A stretch of DNA of 6,740 nucleotides from Chloroflexota bacterium (GCA_025450375.1 JANWHO010000240.1:1-6740); one strand, 5' to 3'. Shown: positions 1 to 5,865, counted from the stretch's first letter. Notes: generated by a model not told the origin, from the sequence alone. Numbers and translations are program-made.

Positions 1-52
1 CGGCGGATTTCCCACCGCCGCCCACGCCCCAGCCTCCCGCATCACTCAGGAT

Positions 53-409
53 TCAAGTTCGTTCTTGTCTCACCCCGCGCAGCAATTCCTCGCGGGCGGC
101 GCGGACGCAGCCATTGCAATGAAAGCGCATCGCGTACGGCTTGCCGACCGTCAGCCACGCCCCGTGCCGCCGCGCGAAAAACAGTCGACAACTCCGGCAC
201 TGGCGACGCCCGAACCACCATCGAGCATGCCCGCGCGCATGCACAGTATCGAGGAGTCCGCGCCCATCCTCAACCTCGGCACCCGGCGGCACGCGAGCGC
301 CGATCTTCTCCTGGGGCACGCTCTGCCTCAAGGCGTCGCGCTGCAACGAGTTATCCTGGCGTACGGCGGCAGTGAATTCCACGCGGTCAACCCGCAGATC
401 CTCGCTCAT
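53..409 (-). CDS. Hypothetical protein, 118 aa, with two CxxC motifs (possible zinc-binding protein)
   Basis: I do not recognise this family. The start is fixed by a very strong Shine-Dalgarno (GGAGGGAGG, 7 nt before ATG at 409). A TTG two codons upstream abuts that site too closely to be used. The N-terminal half is charged and has no membrane segment or signal peptide. The C-terminal half carries C71-x2-C74 and C98-x2-C101, separated by 23 residues, the spacing expected of a zinc ribbon or other structural metal site. The segment between (RLFFARRHGAWLTVGKPYAM) is basic and aromatic, which would suit nucleic-acid contact, but that is inference. The gene lies downstream of the RecQ-like gene on the same strand, after a 190-bp gap with its own predicted promoter, so it may be transcribed separately. 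Overlapping plus-strand frames lack a comparable ribosome binding site. Reality of the gene is likely; function unknown. Confidence 0.6.
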   Translation of the reverse strand: MSEDLRVDRVEFTAAVRQDNSLQRDALRQSVPQEKIGARVPPGAEVEDGRGLLDTVHARGHARWWFGRRQCRSCRLFFARRHGAWLTVGKPYAMRFHCNGCVRAAREELLRGVRQERT

Positions 410-540
410 GGTCAACCCTCCCTCCGACAGGCCGAGTAGTTACACCATAATCCGTGATCTCCAGTTCATTGGACACGCCTCATAGGTCGCGGTGCGAACA
501 AGCCCGCGGAGCCTTCCAGGCGCACATGAAGGCAGCAATT

Positions 541-569
541 ATTATAAACGCACGGGACGGTGAAGTCAT
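541..569 (-). promoter_or_regulatory. Predicted sigma-70-type promoter for the CxxC protein gene
   Basis: Read on the minus strand, ATGACT (569-564, four of six matches to TTGACA) is followed after 17 bp by a perfect TATAAT (546-541). Transcription would start near 534, giving a leader of about 125 nt before the ATG at 409. It lies in the 410-599 gap downstream of the RecQ-like gene. Nothing else in that gap looks like a gene, and no clear terminator hairpin with a T tract is visible. Confidence 0.5.
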
Positions 570-599
570 ATAGCACAATTCCCGCGGACGAGTAACAAC

Positions 600-2501
600 T
601 CAGCCAGGATACCCCGCGGTCAGGAGCGTCCTTCCTTCATCGGTGACTACGACGCGGGGCTGCATCGCTCCTGCCTCGATTCGCACAAGATTATTCTCAC
701 GTAGCCGGGCCAGAGCCGCCCTGGTCGTGGTAGTGTCACCCGGCCTCCCGGCTCGTCTGAGCGCCCGTCGGATAATACGCTCCGCCGCTCCCTCGGGAAC
801 CGCGAGGGGAATCTCCGTGAGGGCGTGCAGGGCTATGCGCCAGGGTTCGTCCTGGCGCATGACGGATCTCCGCGGCGTCGGCACGCAGGCATCGCAGAGG
901 CCGCAGGGCTCCGGGATCGGCCAGCCCATGGCTGACGCCAATGCCCGGGCGCGGCAGCCCGATGCCTGAAGCCAGGTCGCGATCAGCCGCGCATCGTCCG
1001 CGGCCCCCTCCACGCGCTCCCTGACGTCCCGCCGCAGGGCCGAAGCCGCCGCGCGGACCGGGTCGCGCAGGCGATAGAGCCGCTCCCTGCCGGCGACACG
1101 ATACACCAACAGCCCATCGAGAGCCGCCGCCGCCGCCCGTCGTTGCCATTGAATCGGATCGACCCCCCGCGCTAGCGCCTCCGCTAGAGGATCCACCGGT
1201 GGAGTCGCGCCGGTTTCTAGTGGGGGAAGGCCGCGTTCGACCAAACTCGCGGTCTCGGTGACCAGGACCGTGAGTGTCGTTGCCCGTCCAACATCGTCCC
1301 CACGCGATACATATCCGGCCACCTCTAACGTATTGAGACCACGCGCGGCTAGCGACGCCTGCCCACGCAACAGCCCATCCGCCGGGGCGAGAGTTTCCGG
1401 CAGGACCCGCGCATACCCCCGGCGGGCTACCCGTCGAATCACCCGGTAGACCTCTCGGAGGTCCGAGAGATCGGGCCGGGGACGCAATCCGCCCGTCCGC
1501 GCGGCCGCGAGGTCGGACGGCGCAAAGACGACGAGAAGGGGAACCGGCGCCGTACCTCGGGCTGCCCATCCCATCAAGAGAACCAGAATCTCCGGATCCT
1601 TAGGGGGATGGGTGAGCACGATCGCCGCCGGAGAAGGAAGGTCATCGGTTCGCGGCAAGGTTTGAGTCACCACCAGGGCGGAGGGTTGCCGCCGGCGATA
1701 GGCCTCCAGGATTGCAGTCCGTTCGCTAGGCAAGAGACCGCCGTGGTAGGCACTAGCGGTCGAACCTAGACGCTTGGCGACCGCAATCGCGCGGGCCCGC
1801 GATGGGGCCACCAACAGTAGGGGACCACCGGATGGGAGCGCGGCATCCAGCACCGCCCCCCATCGGTCACGTTCCGAGGCGACTCGCACGACCTGGAGGG
1901 CAACCCCAGCCGGCACCAGATCCTCGTGGAGCCGGGCCGAGGTGAGTCCGAGCCGCGCTACCAGCCAGTCCCGGGTCCGCTGGCTGGTCGGCACCCCTAT
2001 TGCCTCGAGTGAGACTCCGGGAAACATTTGCCGAACGCGGGCAATCCGGAGCGCGATAGCCCAGCGATCGCCACTATCCTCTTCTCCGCCCGGCGCAAGG
2101 TCAAAGGCCACTAGCCGAGGGCCAAGACGCATCAAAGCCACCACCAATTGCGAGTCCCATAGGAGACGCGCATCCACCATAATCAATGCGTGGACGCCCG
2201 CCGCCACCTCCGCTAGCCGGAGATCCCACTCCGCCGGATCGACGTTTCTCTCCAGAAACAACACTCCGCGGCCTGGCAATGCGCGCTCCAGGAGACCAGC
2301 CTGTGTCCGTGATCCGGAACTCACGAAAAGCACTGGGGAGTTGCCCGTGGTGACCAGTTCGGCCGTCGCGAGTACTCGTGCCTCTAGACGCGTGGCCTGA
2401 ATCAATATCCCAGCCGATGGAGTCCGGGATCGGTAAGCGTAGAGTGGAGCGGAGCCGGCTCCGCGCCCGACCTCCGGAGGCTCGGCATTTGGGCCCTCCA
2501 T
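600..2501 (-). CDS. RecQ-family protein with degenerate helicase motifs (probable pseudohelicase), 633 aa
   Basis: The start is ATG at 2501, preceded by AAGGAGG 9 nt upstream; the frame is open further but would run into the ispH start. The protein can be laid almost gaplessly by eye along the RecQ helicase core. Conserved are PSRARAIAVAKRL (231-243, motif IV region), AYHGGL (251-256, RecQ AYHAGL) and the zinc site C516, C533, C536, C539 (CGLCDAC). The catalytic motifs are gone. Walker A PTGxGKS reads ATRLEAR (36-42), DEAH reads DLAP (134-137), the aromatic loop after it reads GGEEDSGDRW, the TAT motif reads GVPTS (169-173), motif V AFGMGI reads TLPRTD, and motif VI QExGRAGRDG reads LLMGWAARGT (307-316). 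Parts around 347-403 and 553-630 look like winged-helix DNA-binding segments. An uninterrupted 633-codon frame argues against simple decay. It probably binds DNA or a partner without unwinding; this is inference. It diverges from ispH. Confidence 0.85.
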   Translation of the reverse strand: MEGPNAEPPEVGRGAGSAPLYAYRSRTPSAGILIQATRLEARVLATAELVTTGNSPVLFVSSGSRTQAGLLERALPGRGVLFLERNVDPAEWDLRLAEVAAGVHALIMVDARLLWDSQLVVALMRLGPRLVAFDLAPGGEEDSGDRWAIALRIARVRQMFPGVSLEAIGVPTSQRTRDWLVARLGLTSARLHEDLVPAGVALQVVRVASERDRWGAVLDAALPSGGPLLLVAPSRARAIAVAKRLGSTASAYHGGLLPSERTAILEAYRRRQPSALVVTQTLPRTDDLPSPAAIVLTHPPKDPEILVLLMGWAARGTAPVPLLVVFAPSDLAAARTGGLRPRPDLSDLREVYRVIRRVARRGYARVLPETLAPADGLLRGQASLAARGLNTLEVAGYVSRGDDVGRATTLTVLVTETASLVERGLPPLETGATPPVDPLAEALARGVDPIQWQRRAAAAALDGLLVYRVAGRERLYRLRDPVRAAASALRRDVRERVEGAADDARLIATWLQASGCRARALASAMGWPIPEPCGLCDACVPTPRRSVMRQDEPWRIALHALTEIPLAVPEGAAERIIRRALRRAGRPGDTTTTRAALARLRENNLVRIEAGAMQPRVVVTDEGRTLLTAGYPG

Positions 2502-2700
2502 TCCGTGCCGCCTCCTTCCCCAAGCCCAGGCGAGCGAACCCGCGTCCCTACCCTCGGGCACACCCTCATTTTCCGGTGTGACAGCGGAGGCTCGCTCTCC
2601 TACACCCTTCCGATGCGAAGCGCGTTCCCTCGGTCCAGTGTACCGTGACGTAGAGCCATCTTCCGATACACTAACAGTGAAAGCGAGACAAGTCACCACC
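2502..2700. other. Divergent intergenic spacer between the RecQ-like gene and ispH
   Basis: This 199-bp spacer separates two divergently transcribed genes and should hold promoters for both. The RecQ-like gene's ribosome binding site is at its left end. The only promoter I can propose is the plus-strand one for ispH at 2645-2672; I see no convincing minus-strand pair of hexamers. Open frames of both flanking genes extend across it, but no alternative start there has a ribosome binding site or homology support. Confidence 0.6.
2645..2672 (+). promoter_or_regulatory. Predicted ispH-lysA promoter
   Basis: GTGACG (2645-2650) and TACACT (2667-2672) are each four-of-six matches to the sigma-70 hexamers, with a 16-bp spacer. 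Transcription would start near 2679, leaving a leader of about 21 nt with no recognisable Shine-Dalgarno. The -10 lies inside the 10-mer ATACACTAAC (2666-2675), which occurs again in the marR promoter region. Confidence 0.35.
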
Positions 2701-3585
2701 ATGCGTGTACTCAAGATCAGCCCGCGCGGCTACTGCTATGGAGTGGTGGACGCGATCCAAATGGCCAAGCGCGTGGCGCGCGACCCAGCTGTGACGCGCC
2801 CGATCTACGTGCTCGGCCAGATCGTTCACAACCGCCATGCGGTGGCCGGCCTGCAAGAGCTTGGGATCATCAATCTGGATGGACCAGATCGGATGGCGCT
2901 TCTGGATCAGATTGCCACCGGGACCGTGATCTTTACCGCCCATGGAGTTTCCCCGGCGGTCAAGGAGGCGGCGCGCGCTACAGGTCTCAATTGCGTGGAC
3001 GCTACCTGCCCGGATGTAACCCGCACCCACGACCTGGTTCTCGATTTGGTGGCGAAGGGCTATGAGATCATTTATGTGGGCAAACGTGGTCATCCCGAAC
3101 CGGAAGGGGTAATCGGGGAGGCTCCCGGGCACGTCCATCTGGTGGAAACCCAGGAGGAGGTCGAGGCTCTGAGTGTCGAGTCGCCGAGGCTGGCAATCAC
3201 CACGCAGACCACGCTCAGCCAGTGGGACACTCAGGCAATTATCGACCGCGTGAAGACACGGTATCCCCACGTTCAAGTGCATAACGACATCTGCCACGCG
3301 ACCCAGGAGCGGCAGAACGCCGCCACCACGCAGGTAGAGGATGCTGATCTGGTGGTTGTCGTGGGGGACGAGCGCAGCAATAACTCAAAGCGGCTCGTTC
3401 ATGTCGTGCGGAAGATCGCCGGCAAGCCCGCTGTGCTGGTAGATGACGTTGAGCAGCTTCGCCCCGAACTATTCCAAGGGGTAGGAACGGTGGCGGTCAC
3501 TTCGGGCTCCTCAACACCGAGCGAGATTACGCGGGCGGTCATTCAATATCTCGAGCGTTTCGAGCCGGATCTCAATGCGGAATAG
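2701..3585 (+). CDS. ispH: 4-hydroxy-3-methylbut-2-enyl diphosphate reductase (IspH), 294 aa
   Basis: This cytoplasmic iron-sulfur enzyme makes isopentenyl and dimethylallyl diphosphate from HMBPP, the last step of the MEP isoprenoid pathway. The three cluster cysteines are present: C12 (SPRGYCYGVV), C103 (VDATCPDV) and C198 (NDICHATQ). So are substrate residues H43 (IVHNRH), H81 (TAHGVS), H131 and E133 (HPEPEG; E133 matches the catalytic Glu126 of E. coli), the TQTTLS segment and SNNSKRL (226-232). The whole sequence follows the Bacillus-type IspH closely. The ATG at 2701 puts KISPRGYCYGVV at the N-terminus as in homologues. An open extension back to 2578 is unsupported. No Shine-Dalgarno precedes the ATG, so initiation may depend on a short leader. 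It overlaps lysA by 11 bp, implying co-transcription. Confidence 0.97.
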   Translation: MRVLKISPRGYCYGVVDAIQMAKRVARDPAVTRPIYVLGQIVHNRHAVAGLQELGIINLDGPDRMALLDQIATGTVIFTAHGVSPAVKEAARATGLNCVDATCPDVTRTHDLVLDLVAKGYEIIYVGKRGHPEPEGVIGEAPGHVHLVETQEEVEALSVESPRLAITTQTTLSQWDTQAIIDRVKTRYPHVQVHNDICHATQERQNAATTQVEDADLVVVVGDERSNNSKRLVHVVRKIAGKPAVLVDDVEQLRPELFQGVGTVAVTSGSSTPSEITRAVIQYLERFEPDLNAE

Positions 3586-4915
3586 CCCGCCGACCCCGTT
3601 CGCACCGGCGGAATCCGACCGACCGCCGCATCGCGCCCTGCCGACCACGGCCCGAGTGGATCCGGACGGCGTCCTTACCTTGGGCGGAGTGCGGGTAACT
3701 GAACTGGCACGACATTTCGGAACTCCTTGTTATGTGTATGACACGGCCACCATCAAGGCAGCCTGCTCCACCGTTACCGCCGCCCTTGGATCGCGAGGGC
3801 GGGCCCATTACGCGGGCAAGGCGTATCTCGCTCCCTGGCTCCTGCGCTATTTGGCCCAATGGGGCATGGATCTCGACGCCTGCTCGGCTGCCGAACTGGC
3901 CATCGCCCTTCGCGCCGATTTCCCACCCGATCGGATCCGCCTCCACGGCAACAACAAGAGTGATGAAGCCATGGCACTGGCCCTGGAGAATCATATTGGC
4001 GCCATTGTAGTGGACAACCTGGACGAACTCCGGCGCCTCATTTATCTAGCGCGGTGCGCCGAGCATCCGGCCCCCGTGGTACTCCGCCTTAACCCAGGAG
4101 TGGAGGCTCACACCCATCAGTACCTGGAAACGGGCGTGGCCAGCAGCAAGTTCGGTCTTCCCCTGAGCAGCGGCCTGGCGCGCGAGGCGGTCGAACTGGC
4201 CCTTGGACATCAACGCGAGGTAGCTCTTCTGGGCTATCACGCCCACATTGGCACCCAGGTGCAAGACGCGGATCCCTATGTGGCCTTGATAAGGATTCTC
4301 ATGCAATTCGCCCAGGATATGTTTGATGCTTGTGGCTTTTGGCCGAGCCAACTCAGTCCCGGAGGCGGCCCCGGCATTACCTATACCGACGAGCCGGCGC
4401 TCCCCTTGGGCGTTTGGCTCGGGCCGATCCTTGCCGCGCTTGATCACCTTCCGGCCGCGCGACGACCGTCGCTGCACGTCGAACCGGGGCGCTCGGTGAT
4501 TGGACCAGCGGGGGTAGCACTGTACACGGTTGGCGCCACCAAGCGGATGGGGGGCGGCCGCACCTATGTGCTGATCGACGGCGGGATGGCTGATAACATT
4601 CGCCCCGCGCTGTATCAAGCCGTGTATGCGGCGCTGCCCGCCACAAGAATGCTCGATAGCGGCCCCAAGGCTTCCGTGAGTGTAGCCGGCCCCTTCTGTG
4701 AGTCCGGTGACATCCTGATCGAGAAGGCCATGCTGCCCGCCTTGCAGTCTGGCGACCTGCTGGCCGTGCCGGCCGCTGGCGCCTATTGCCTCCCAATGAG
4801 CAGCAACTATAATGGCGCTTTGCGCCCGGCCGTGGTCACGGTGGACGACGGCAAGGCCAGGCTCGTGCAACGGAGACAGACCATCGATGATTTGCTTGTG
4901 CTCGACGTGGACTGA
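3575..4915 (+). CDS. lysA: Diaminopimelate decarboxylase (LysA), 446 aa
   Basis: This PLP-dependent fold-type III decarboxylase converts meso-diaminopimelate to L-lysine, the last step of lysine synthesis. The PLP lysine is K82 (HYAGKAYL), in an alanine-racemase-like TIM barrel with HGNNKS (124-129), SSKFGL (190-195), H224 (GYHAHIGTQ), the phosphate-binding GGGPG (263-267) and EPGR (303-306). In the C-terminal beta domain, CESGD (375-379) supplies the cysteine donated to the partner subunit's active site, and GAY (402-404) and SSNYN (409-413) are also family-typical. HGNNKS and CESGD favour diaminopimelate over ornithine, arginine or carboxynorspermidine decarboxylases. The start overlaps the ispH end by 11 bp with a weak GGA-type ribosome site. 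A GTG at 3656 is an alternative that would trim a proline-rich 27-residue N-terminus but has no ribosome site. Length is slightly above the usual 420 aa. Confidence 0.95.
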   Translation: MRNSPPTPFAPAESDRPPHRALPTTARVDPDGVLTLGGVRVTELARHFGTPCYVYDTATIKAACSTVTAALGSRGRAHYAGKAYLAPWLLRYLAQWGMDLDACSAAELAIALRADFPPDRIRLHGNNKSDEAMALALENHIGAIVVDNLDELRRLIYLARCAEHPAPVVLRLNPGVEAHTHQYLETGVASSKFGLPLSSGLAREAVELALGHQREVALLGYHAHIGTQVQDADPYVALIRILMQFAQDMFDACGFWPSQLSPGGGPGITYTDEPALPLGVWLGPILAALDHLPAARRPSLHVEPGRSVIGPAGVALYTVGATKRMGGGRTYVLIDGGMADNIRPALYQAVYAALPATRMLDSGPKASVSVAGPFCESGDILIEKAMLPALQSGDLLAVPAAGAYCLPMSSNYNGALRPAVVTVDDGKARLVQRRQTIDDLLVLDVD

Positions 4916-4927
4916 TGATAGAGCAGT

Positions 4928-4943
4928 GAGAGGTGCATCTCTC
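4928..4943. terminator. Small inverted repeat between convergent lysA and marR
   Basis: GAGAG (4928-4932) and CTCTC (4939-4943) can form a 5-bp stem with a 6-nt loop in the 46-bp gap between the two stop codons. It sits where a shared terminator is expected, but the stem is short and no T tract follows on either strand, so the call rests mainly on position. Confidence 0.25.
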
Positions 4944-4961
4944 GGGGCGCCCGGCTCGCCT

Positions 4962-5411
4962 CTAGGGCGCGCCGACCGCCGCCGCGAGGGCGCGGAGAGC
5001 TGGCAGCGATACCATCAGCAGAGCCCGGTGCTCGGCTGAGAGCGTGGCCAGCGCGGTTGCCAGGGATTGGGACCGCGAAGCGTCCGCCCCGCCCTGTGCC
5101 GTCCGCCCAGCCTCGGTAATTTCAACCCGCACCAAGCGCCAGTCCGTGTCGTCATGGCGCCGCTCAACCAGACCAGTGCGTGCCAACAGCTTGATTGGTG
5201 CCGTCATGGTAGCTGGGGTCACCACCAATCCCTCCGCCAAATCCCGCATTTTCGACGGGCCGTGCTGAGCTAAGTAGCGCAAAATCGCCAATTGACTGCG
5301 GCTCAGATCATCACCACGCGGACGAGGCGGCGCTTGAATCGCGGCCTGTAGCGCGGTCACCACGTCCACGATTCCCATGGCCAGAGACTCAATTTCAGAT
5401 TGCTCGGCCAT
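4962..5411 (-). CDS. MarR-family transcriptional regulator, 149 aa
   Basis: This is a small winged helix-turn-helix repressor of the MarR family, expected to act as a DNA-binding dimer. The start is ATG at 5411, with GGAGG 5 nt upstream; an earlier ATG at 5468 lies in the AT-rich promoter zone and adds residues foreign to the family. The DNA-binding core spans about 36-104. Helices include LSRSQLAILRYLAQHGPSKM and MRDLAEGL; the recognition helix is near VVTPATMTAPIKLLARTG (63-80); the wing is RRHDDTDWRLVRVEIT (84-99), with D90-x-R92 in place of the common DRR. Flanking helices at 5-25 and 113-147 would dimerise. There are no cysteines, so OhrR-type thiol sensing is ruled out; the ligand is unknown. 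It converges on lysA and diverges from rpe. Palindromes at its own promoter suggest autorepression and perhaps control of rpe. Confidence 0.92.
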   Translation of the reverse strand: MAEQSEIESLAMGIVDVVTALQAAIQAPPRPRGDDLSRSQLAILRYLAQHGPSKMRDLAEGLVVTPATMTAPIKLLARTGLVERRHDDTDWRLVRVEITEAGRTAQGGADASRSQSLATALATLSAEHRALLMVSLPALRALAAAVGAP

Positions 5412-5469
5412 TCTTACCTCCGGCTTCCAACGCAACTTCCCCCTGAATATACAACGTGCGATGAACAAG

Positions 5470-5480
5470 ATACTCAGTAT
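5470..5480. promoter_or_regulatory. Candidate MarR operator at the marR promoter
   Basis: ATACT-C-AGTAT is a perfect 5-bp-arm palindrome that overlaps two bases of the marR -10 hexamer and covers the expected transcription start. A dimeric repressor bound here would block RNA polymerase, as in the autorepression common for MarR proteins. The arms are short, and assigning this site to this MarR is inference. Confidence 0.35.
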
Positions 5481-5507
5481 TATACACTAACTATAGATTC
5501 TTGCTAG
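5479..5507 (-). promoter_or_regulatory. Predicted marR promoter
   Basis: On the minus strand a perfect TATAAT lies at 5484-5479. Seventeen bases upstream, CTAGCA (5507-5502) matches the -35 hexamer at only three positions, so the promoter may be weak or need activation. The start would fall near 5472, giving a leader of about 60 nt that ends in the GGAGG ribosome site of marR. Confidence 0.5.
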
Positions 5508-5522
5508 CGTTAAATATCTTAT

Positions 5523-5545
5523 ATATCTATTGTACCTATAGATAT
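5523..5545. repeat. Inverted repeat in the marR-rpe intergenic region, possible operator
   Basis: ATATCTAT (5523-5530) and ATAGATAT (5538-5545) are perfect 8-bp arms around the 7-bp centre TGTACCT. The length suits a dimeric winged-helix repressor. It overlaps the proposed -35 region of the rpe-facing promoter, so binding could control rpe. In so AT-rich a stretch some chance pairing is expected. Confidence 0.35.
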
Positions 5546-5559
5546 GCTTAGTATATATT
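5530..5559 (+). promoter_or_regulatory. Possible rpe promoter
   Basis: TTGTAC (5530-5535) and TATATT (5554-5559, five of six matches) are separated by 18 bp on the plus strand. Transcription would start near 5566, giving a roughly 300-nt leader that includes the palindromic repeat and the stem-loops before rpe. AT-rich sequence yields such matches easily, so this is tentative, and a nearer promoter is possible. Confidence 0.25.
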
Positions 5560-5652
5560 CTTCTACTTCTACATAATGTGTTTAGGGATGGGGTATGGGT
5601 TGCTGATCATCCAAGCTAGTGCATCGGGGCGGAAGTTCCGAGGTGGTTCTCA

Positions 5653-5703
5653 GTAGGGGCCCTCGTGCGGGTCGCCAAGGGCACCCACAAGGGGTGCCCC
5701 TAC
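5653..5703. repeat. Palindromic intergenic repeat (51 bp, GTAGGGGC...GCCCCTAC)
   Basis: Outer arms GTAGGGGC (5653-5660) and GCCCCTAC (5696-5703) are exact inverted copies. Nested inside the right half, GGGCACCC (5679-5686) and GGGTGCCC (5692-5699) form a perfect 8-bp stem with a 5-nt loop. Its reverse translation contains a phrase like GAPLVGALGDPHEGPY, of a kind I recall in spurious short ORFs from many genomes, consistent with a dispersed repeat family. Only one copy is in this window, so dispersal is inferred. Confidence 0.55.
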
Positions 5704-5766
5704 AACCGATGGTCGATTTGCACCAAGCTGTACAAGATTGGCGGCGATACGAGGACTTAGCAGTCG

Positions 5767-5843
5767 ATGGGGCTCAGTGAGCCGAGAGCCCCATGAACTC
5801 GGCCTACCTGGTAGCCTGATTTGGTAGGGCACTCATCCCTGCC
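5767..5843 (+). promoter_or_regulatory. Potentially structured rpe leader with competing stem-loops
   Basis: ATGGGGCTC (5767-5775) pairs with GAGCCCCAT (5786-5794) as a perfect 9-bp stem. The overlapping GGCTCA (5771-5776) and TGAGCC (5778-5783) are an alternative inverted pair. GGTAGGG (5823-5829) pairs with CCCTGCC (5837-5843) with one G-U wobble, or its first six bases pair with CCTACC (5803-5808). The structures are mutually exclusive and end 10 nt before the GGAGG of rpe, which would suit translational or attenuation control. No known riboswitch consensus was recognised. Confidence 0.35.
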
Positions 5844-5865
5844 TCTTGCGTCCGGAGGATCTGCA

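Larger units (their letters stand above)
5461..5580. other. AT-rich regulatory island between marR and rpe
   Basis: I count 32 G+C in 120 bases (27%), while the genes on both sides are strongly GC-rich. It contains no plausible gene. It holds a consensus TATAAT facing marR, a possible promoter facing rpe, the palindrome ATACT-C-AGTAT (5470-5480), an 8-bp-arm inverted repeat (5523-5545), two copies of CTATAGAT (5491-5498, 5536-5543) and two copies of CTYAGTAT (5473-5480, 5547-5554) 74 bp apart. Confidence 0.7.

Noticed and set aside
65..439. Plus-strand ORF of 124 aa opposite the CxxC protein gene
   Set aside because: It has no good ribosome site and no recognisable motif; the minus-strand frame has a near-perfect Shine-Dalgarno and paired CxxC motifs.
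736..1569. Minus-strand ORF of 277 aa inside the RecQ-like gene
   Set aside because: Gly/Arg-rich out-of-frame translation of a GC-rich gene; the RecQ frame carries clear family features over the same bases.
2578..2700. Longer N-terminus (41 more residues) for IspH
   Set aside because: IspH homologues start right at KISPRGYCYGVV, and the extension covers the promoter-like hexamers.
2502..2714. Longer N-terminus (71 more residues) for the RecQ-like protein
   Set aside because: It would overlap the ispH start, is low in complexity, and has no ribosome site; ATG at 2501 has AAGGAGG.
4046..4870. Minus-strand ORF of 274 aa opposite lysA
   Set aside because: Antisense shadow; the plus frame carries all LysA motifs.
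5650..5832. Minus-strand ORF of 60 aa
   Set aside because: It is the translation of the palindromic repeat and the rpe leader hairpins; no ribosome site and typical of spurious repeat-derived ORFs.
5580..5865. tRNA or known riboswitch in the marR-rpe spacer
   Set aside because: Stem-loops are present, but no GGTTCRA-type T-loop, acceptor pairing or recognisable riboswitch core was found.
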